Made by a program: the position numbers and the translations under genes
The notes under the pieces: generated by a model
Told to the model about the DNA's origin: nothing
What the model saw: the letters and a program-made list of their open reading frames with translations, nothing else
The model's database searches: none
Assembly: GCF_017896165.1 (NCBI RefSeq)
Contig: NZ_JAFCNB010000011.1
Span: forward strand, 1 to 64,000
Direction: 5' to 3'
DNA length: 64,000 nt
From: Microbispora oryzae
GTDB taxonomy: Bacteria > Actinomycetota > Actinomycetes > Streptosporangiales > Streptosporangiaceae
Shown here: positions 59,682 to 64,000 of the stretch, piece by piece
Position numbering within the stretch: position 1 is the first letter of the stretch
How the letters are laid out: each line of letters starts with the position of its first letter

Positions 59682-60500
59682 TCACATGGTCACCGAACAC
59701 GCTCTGATACGCCCGGCGGCGTGCGGAGCCTGTCTGACACCGGCCTGATATGCCGGTCCCCATCTGGTGCGATCGGTGATGTCCGGTCCGAACGCCTCGA
59801 TCGCCTCGGCATCCGGAACCAGCCGTACGACCGTTGCTCCACCTGTCGTGACACCGTTCGTCCCGGACATGTGTGCCATCGGCTCAGCCACGATCACGAC
59901 GCGCGCGTCACCGGCCAGGTCGGTGTTGGTCCCGGCCCTGAGAGCACCGTCGATGTAGCGACGCCCGCCGATGGTGATCGGTGGCGCGGTCGCCGGGAAG
60001 GCGGTGCCGGCGGCCACGGCCTCCGGCAGTGACGCGGAGCCGTGCCGGTCCCATATGACCGCCTCGCCGGTCTCGGCGTCCACCGCCGGGATCAGCAGCG
60101 GCCGGTCCGGCCACTCCGCCGTGCCGATCACGGACCGCATCCGGGCGACGGCGACCTCCTCGCCGCCGGTCGAAGCGCTGACAGCGATCCGGCCGACCCG
60201 GCGCCGGGCCTCGGCCGGCTCAAGCTCGGTGTCGCCGAGCGTCGCGAACACTTCCGCGAGTCTCCCCGGATCAGTGCGTAAGCCGCCGGGATCAGTAGAA
60301 GAGGGCAGCACGGCGAGCCGGTCGAGATCTCCTCCACCGGCCAGGATCGCCGCCACGATCGCGCCCGCCGACGTGCCGACGATCAGATCGGCCGCGCCGA
60401 GGTCGATCCTCTCGCGTCGGAGCCCCGCCGCGAGCCCGGCCAGCCACGCCGTACCGACCGGGCCGCCGGGTCCCAGAACGACCGCGGTCTCCACCGTCAC
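59682..60500 (-). CDS. Patatin-like phospholipase
   Basis: The 272-residue protein has the patatin oxyanion motif GPGGPVGTAWLAGL, the nucleophile elbow VGTSAGAIVAA and the catalytic aspartate in YIDGALRAG, the Ser-Asp dyad of lipid acyl hydrolases. No signal peptide is present. GTG 60500 overlaps the PPOX-gene stop codon (GTGA), so the two are co-translated. The physiological lipid is unknown. Confidence 0.9.
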   Translation of the reverse strand: MTVETAVVLGPGGPVGTAWLAGLAAGLRRERIDLGAADLIVGTSAGAIVAAILAGGGDLDRLAVLPSSTDPGGLRTDPGRLAEVFATLGDTELEPAEARRRVGRIAVSASTGGEEVAVARMRSVIGTAEWPDRPLLIPAVDAETGEAVIWDRHGSASLPEAVAAGTAFPATAPPITIGGRRYIDGALRAGTNTDLAGDARVVIVAEPMAHMSGTNGVTTGGATVVRLVPDAEAIEAFGPDITDRTRWGPAYQAGVRQAPHAAGRIRACSVTM

Positions 60501-60916
60501 CGGCCGGTCCCCTCGGGCGCGATGTCCCGGCCGTACATACCGGGCCGGTCCGGGTCGACGTTGTAGGCGACGATCCGGCGCGGACGGATACGGATGAAGC
60601 TGGTGCTCGCGTGATCGGCCGGAGGGGCGGCCAGTGACGCCGCCTCCGCCCGGCCCCGGATCTCCAGGAACCGCACACCGGACATCCCATCGCCCACCAC
60701 GTCGTCGACCACGAAGGAGACATCCGAGTGGATCTTGATGTTGCGGAACTTCGCCGACGACTCCATCCCGAATCCGTAGATGTCGATCGTCCCGAGCTCG
60801 GCGTTGTGGTCGAATCCGACGGGCTTGTTCTGCGGTGTGCCGTCGGGCGCGACCGTCGCCAGCCGTCCGCGTCGCTGACCCGCCAGATATTCCGCTTCAG
60901 CAGGGGTGAAAGCCAT
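60497..60916 (-). CDS. PPOX-class flavin/F420-binding split-barrel protein
   Basis: The 139-residue protein is a pyridoxamine-5'-phosphate-oxidase-like split barrel (EYLAGQRRGRLATVAPDGTP, KFRNIKIHSDVSFVVDDVVG, RIRPRRIVAYNVDPDRPGMY). It is of the type annotated as PPOX class F420-dependent family protein in actinobacteria. It may reduce a small substrate with F420 or FMN. It is the first gene of a two-gene unit with the patatin-like protein. Confidence 0.87.
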   Translation of the reverse strand: MAFTPAEAEYLAGQRRGRLATVAPDGTPQNKPVGFDHNAELGTIDIYGFGMESSAKFRNIKIHSDVSFVVDDVVGDGMSGVRFLEIRGRAEAASLAAPPADHASTSFIRIRPRRIVAYNVDPDRPGMYGRDIAPEGTGR

Positions 60917-61018
60917 GGCCAGAGCCTAGAACGCGTCAACCCCCACCCTCATCGGCCAAAGGCCCCACGAATCCCCAAGACGATCGGCCTAGGCCCTGAC
61001 CCCGTCACAGTGGCGGGG

Positions 61019-63265
61019 TCAGTGGAAGCGGCGCAGGCGGAGGCTGTTGCCGACGACGAAGACGCTGGAGAACGCCATCGCCGCCCCGGCGATCATCGGA
61101 TTGAGCAGGCCGGCGGCGGCCAGCGGCAGGGCGGCCACGTTGTAGGCGAAGGCCCAGAACAGGTTGCCCTTGATCGTGCGCAGCGTACGACGGGACAGCC
61201 GGATCGCGTCGGCCGCCACCCGCAGGTCGCCCCGCACCAGCGTGAGGTCGGCGGCCTCGATGGCGACGTCGGTGCCCGTGCCCATGGCCAGGCCGAGGTC
61301 GGCCTGGGCGAGCGCGGCGGCGTCGTTCACACCGTCGCCGACCATCGCCACGGTCCTGCCCTGGGACTGCAGGCGCTTGACCACGTCGACCTTGTCGGCG
61401 GGCAGCACCTCGGAGACGACCTCGTCGATGCCCACATCCGCCGCCACGCTACGGGCCACCGCGTCGTTGTCGCCGGTCAGCAGCACCGGAGTGAGCCCGA
61501 GCGCGCGCAGGTCACGGACGGCCTGAGCGCTCGTGGGCTTGACCGTGTCGGCCACCACGAGGATCGCCCGCGCGGCGCCGTCCCAGCCGACCGCCACCGC
61601 CGTACGACCGGCGGCCTGCTCCTCCCGCAGTCGCCGGTCCAGTTCCCCGGGAAGACGCTGGGACCATTCCGCCAGCAGGCGCGGCCGTCCGACGAGTACG
61701 GCGTGGCCGTCCACGATGCCCTGGACGCCGAGGCCCTCGACGTTGGCGAAGTCCTCCGGCGCGGGCAGGCCGCCGACGCGTTCCGCGGCCCCGCGGGCGA
61801 TCGCCCGCGCGATCGGGTGCTCGGAGGCGTGTTCGAGCGCTCCGGCCAGCCGCAGCACCTCGTCGGGGTTCTCATCTTCGGCGGTGATCACGTCGACCAG
61901 CCGCATCCTGCCCTCGGTGACGGTGCCGGTCTTGTCGAGCACGACGGTGTCGATCGCGCGGGTCGACTCCAGCGCCTCCGGACCCTTGATCAGGATGCCG
62001 AGCTGGGCGCCGCGGCCGGTGCCGACGAGCAGCGCGGTCGGGGTGGCCAGTCCCAGCGCGCAGGGGCAGGCGATGATCAGTACGGCGACCGCGGCGGTGA
62101 AGGCCGCACCGGCGCCCTCGCCCGCGGCGAGCCAGTAGATCAGCGTGGCGGCCGACAGGGCGATGACGATCGGCACGAAGACGCCCGAGATGCGGTCGGC
62201 GAGGCGCTGCACCTGCGCCTTTCCGGCCTGGGCCTGCTCGACCAGCCGGGCCATCTGGGCGAGCTGGGTGTCGGACCCGATCCGGGTGGCGCGGACGACC
62301 AGACGTCCGCCGGCGTTGACCGTGGCTCCGGTGACGCCGTCGCCCGGCCGCACCTCGACGGGCACCGACTCTCCGGTGAGCATCGAGGCGTCGACCGCCG
62401 ACGTGCCCTCCTCGATGACGCCGTCGGTGGCGATCTTCTCGCCGGGCCGTACGACGAAGAGGTCGCCGGCCTTCAGCTCACCGACGGGGACGCGCGACTC
62501 GCGGCCGCCGCGGATCACGGCGACGTCCTTGGCTCCCAGGTGGAGCAACGCCCGCAGCGCCGCCCCGGCACGGCGCTTCGAGCGGGCCTCGACGTACCGT
62601 CCGACCAGGATGAACGTGGTCACTCCGGCCGCGGCCTCAAGGTAGATGTTCCCCGAGCCGTCGCCGCGTGTGATGGTCAGGTCGAAACCGTGGGTCATCC
62701 CCGGCATACCGGCGTCGCCGAAGAACAGCGCCCACAGCGACCAGCTGAACGCCGCGAGCGTGCCCACGGAGACGAGGGTGTCCATGGTCGCGGCGCCGTG
62801 GCGCAGGTTGGTCCAGGCGGCGCGGTGGAACGGCAGGCCGCCGTACACGACGACCGGGGCCGCGAGCGTGAGCGACAGCCACTGCCAGTACGTGAACTGC
62901 AACGCGGGGATCATGGCCATCGCGACCACGGGTACGGCGAGCACGATGGAGACGAGCAGGCGGGTGCGCAGGGGAGCGAGATCGTCCTCCGGCTCTCCGG
63001 CGGCCGGTTCTGGCTTCGGCGGCTCGGGCAGTTTGGCGGTGTATCCGGCCTTCTCCACCTCAGCCACGAGCAGGTGGGGATCCAGGTCATCGGGGAAGTT
63101 GACCGTGGCCTTCTCGGTGGCGTAGTTGACCGTGGCGGTCACGCCGTCCAGTTTGTTGAGCTTGCGCTCGATCCTGTTGGCGCACGACGCGCAGGTCATG
63201 CCGCCGATCGAGAGCTCGACCGTGTCGCCGCCCATGGGCGGCCGGTCGCCGGTGACGGAGACCAT
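61019..63265 (-). CDS. copA: Copper-exporting P1B-type ATPase
   Basis: The 748-residue pump has one N-terminal metal-binding domain ([13 protein letters not shown]), the actuator motif LTGESVPV, the membrane CPC motif [15 protein letters not shown], the phosphorylated aspartate in [13 protein letters not shown] in the N domain and [11 protein letters not shown]. These identify a Cu(I)-type P1B-1 ATPase. ATG 63265 is preferred over GTG 63268 because AAAGGAG lies at the better distance. It is the third gene of csoR-copZ-copA and exports Cu(I) from the cytoplasm. Confidence 0.95.
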   Translation of the reverse strand: MVSVTGDRPPMGGDTVELSIGGMTCASCANRIERKLNKLDGVTATVNYATEKATVNFPDDLDPHLLVAEVEKAGYTAKLPEPPKPEPAAGEPEDDLAPLRTRLLVSIVLAVPVVAMAMIPALQFTYWQWLSLTLAAPVVVYGGLPFHRAAWTNLRHGAATMDTLVSVGTLAAFSWSLWALFFGDAGMPGMTHGFDLTITRGDGSGNIYLEAAAGVTTFILVGRYVEARSKRRAGAALRALLHLGAKDVAVIRGGRESRVPVGELKAGDLFVVRPGEKIATDGVIEEGTSAVDASMLTGESVPVEVRPGDGVTGATVNAGGRLVVRATRIGSDTQLAQMARLVEQAQAGKAQVQRLADRISGVFVPIVIALSAATLIYWLAAGEGAGAAFTAAVAVLIIACPCALGLATPTALLVGTGRGAQLGILIKGPEALESTRAIDTVVLDKTGTVTEGRMRLVDVITAEDENPDEVLRLAGALEHASEHPIARAIARGAAERVGGLPAPEDFANVEGLGVQGIVDGHAVLVGRPRLLAEWSQRLPGELDRRLREEQAAGRTAVAVGWDGAARAILVVADTVKPTSAQAVRDLRALGLTPVLLTGDNDAVARSVAADVGIDEVVSEVLPADKVDVVKRLQSQGRTVAMVGDGVNDAAALAQADLGLAMGTGTDVAIEAADLTLVRGDLRVAADAIRLSRRTLRTIKGNLFWAFAYNVAALPLAAAGLLNPMIAGAAMAFSSVFVVGNSLRLRRFH

Positions 63266-63301
63266 CACTTCTCCTTTCGTCTTTCCACGTGCCGCCCGGC
63301 G

Positions 63302-63523
63302 TCAGTCGCCGGGGTGGGAGCCGACCAGTTCGTATCCGGCCTCCTCGACGGCGGCCTTGATCTGGGCCGGCTCGACGGGGGTGTCGCTGTGCACGGTCAC
63401 CAGCCCGCCGTCGAGCTCGACCTCGACCTCGGTGACTCCGGGCACCTCGCCGACCTCCTCCTTGACGGAGCTGACGCAGTGGCCGCAGGTCATGCCGGCG
63501 ACGGTGTATGTGGCGGTCGTCAT
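63302..63523 (-). CDS. copZ: Copper chaperone, heavy-metal-associated domain
   Basis: The 73-residue protein is a single HMA domain with MTCGHC (the CxxC Cu(I) site) and a ferredoxin-like fold ending AVEEAGYELVGS. It delivers Cu(I) to CopA or to CsoR. It lies between csoR and copA with short gaps. Confidence 0.93.
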   Translation of the reverse strand: MTTATYTVAGMTCGHCVSSVKEEVGEVPGVTEVEVELDGGLVTVHSDTPVEPAQIKAAVEEAGYELVGSHPGD

Positions 63524-63565
63524 GACGACTCTCCTCGGTTCTGCTCGGTGTTCCGGTGCGATCGA

Positions 63566-63847
63566 TCAGGAACGGACGAGTCGGGCGATGGCGTCGGAGG
63601 CTTCCTTGATCTTGTCGTCCGCCTCGGCGCCGCCCGTGGCGATGGCCTCGGCGACGCAGTGCGCCATGTGCTCTTCGAGCAGTTCCAGGGCGAACGCCTG
63701 GAGTGCCCTGCCGGCGGCCGAGACCTGGGTGAGGATGTCGATGCAGTACTTGTCCTCGTCGACCATCCGCTGCAGCCCGCGGACCTGCCCCTCGATCCGG
63801 CGCAGCCGTTTGAGGTGGTCGTCCTTGGTGTCCGTGTACCCAGCCAT
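63566..63847 (-). CDS. csoR: Copper-sensing repressor CsoR
   Basis: The 93-residue protein is an all-helical CsoR-family repressor with the copper ligand set C35 (DEDKYCIDIL), H60 and C64 (LLEEHMAHCVAEA) and the conserved RRIEGQVRGLQRMV helix. Cu(I) binding releases it from DNA and derepresses copZ-copA. ATG 63847 gives the family-typical start; GTG 63868 is also in frame. A C-rich candidate operator lies about 45 bases upstream. Confidence 0.93.
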   Translation of the reverse strand: MAGYTDTKDDHLKRLRRIEGQVRGLQRMVDEDKYCIDILTQVSAAGRALQAFALELLEEHMAHCVAEAIATGGAEADDKIKEASDAIARLVRS

Positions 63848-63890
63848 CGCGCTCCGCCCCGCTCTCACGTCCTTTCCTGAGCCAACACCC

Positions 63891-63905
63891 TACCCCCCTA
63901 CCGTA
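63891..63905. promoter_or_regulatory. Candidate CsoR operator
   Basis: TACCCCCCTACCGTA resembles the pseudo-palindromic, C/G-run operators (TACCC...GGGTA-like) bound by actinobacterial CsoR. It lies 44-58 bases upstream of the csoR start. The symmetry is imperfect. Confidence 0.42.
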
Positions 63906-64000
63906 TTCCGTCGGTACGCCGGGGGTGGCGCCGCGGAGGCGCGGGAGATCGCCGCGGGGCGATCCGTCAGCCGCGAGCGTGGTGTCCCGACGCCCGCCGT
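63906..64000. other. End of window, no feature seen
   Basis: The last 95 bases upstream of csoR show no recognisable gene or RNA. Confidence 0.4.

Noticed and set aside
60728-63880. Open frame of 1050 codons on the + strand opposite the copper operon
   Set aside because: It lies antisense to csoR, copZ and copA, which all have full catalytic motifs. Its translation is a low-complexity Gly/Asp/His/Arg pattern typical of high-GC antisense frames.

Overview
The window is high-GC DNA from a filamentous-type actinomycete. GTG starts, four-base GTGA/ATGA stop-start overlaps, secreted proteins with PYGPDTC-type repeats, an Hrp1/Rv2629-like pair, an F420/PPOX-type protein, and an IdeR-type iron box all fit an actinobacterium. 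A member of the Streptosporangiales (Streptosporangium/Nonomuraea-like) is my best guess, but that is inference. No ribosomal operon, complete tRNA, CRISPR array or intact prophage is visible. Several hundred long ORFs are antisense shadows typical of such GC content and are left out.

Layout. 1-3.7 kb looks like the decayed right end of an integrated element. It holds a cas2 relic, a truncated EEP nuclease and a broken membrane gene, then an intact Rrf2 / NAD(P)-binding protein / AhpD-like trio, and ends at a 3' tRNA-Ile fragment followed by that tRNA's terminator. 3.8-9.4 kb is an envelope-type ABC exporter operon (lipoprotein, adaptor, ATPase, permease) divergent from a two-component system. 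9.4-11.8 kb has a cysteine-less TraR/DksA-like protein and a sulfite-oxidase-like / ferredoxin-reductase / DUF6510 operon. 12-22 kb is accessory: a zinc-finger protein with sigma-like segments, an IS end fused to a membrane gene, TetR plus hydrolase, a secreted repeat protein, an orphan MurG-like transferase, a medium-chain reductase, a CGNR regulator, two acetyltransferases and a TetR remnant. 21.6-28.5 kb has two MFS pumps with TetR and ArsR regulators, an AraC regulator, an aldo/keto reductase and an MBL hydrolase.

28.6-36.8 kb is the cobalamin section. One cobalamin riboswitch precedes a BtuFCD-like importer whose ATPase carries a FhuF-like C-terminal half. A second, with an NrdR-like box, precedes class Ia ribonucleotide reductase nrdAB, so the cell probably also has a B12-dependent class II enzyme elsewhere. 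36.8-41 kb holds DUF6153 and DUF305 proteins, an ABM-truncated haemoglobin fusion and a secreted trypsin-like protease. 41.7-47.5 kb holds a secreted GH59-CBM2 enzyme, DUF2243 and CtaG-like membrane proteins, and an XRE regulator divergent from a small secreted protein across an operator array.

47.9-49.6 kb carries homologues of two mycobacterial DosR-regulon genes (Hrp1 and Rv2629) divergent around a DevR-box-like site. Then come a large-subunit catalase and a CopC-like/cupredoxin-like/membrane protein operon. 54.6-57.4 kb is feoABC behind an iron box; 57.5-59.7 kb is an ECF41 sigma factor with its flavoprotein; 59.7-60.9 kb is a PPOX-type protein with a patatin-like protein. The window closes with the copper operon csoR-copZ-copA. 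Metal, redox and oxygen handling (Cu, Fe, B12, haem, Mo) is the recurrent theme of the right two thirds.
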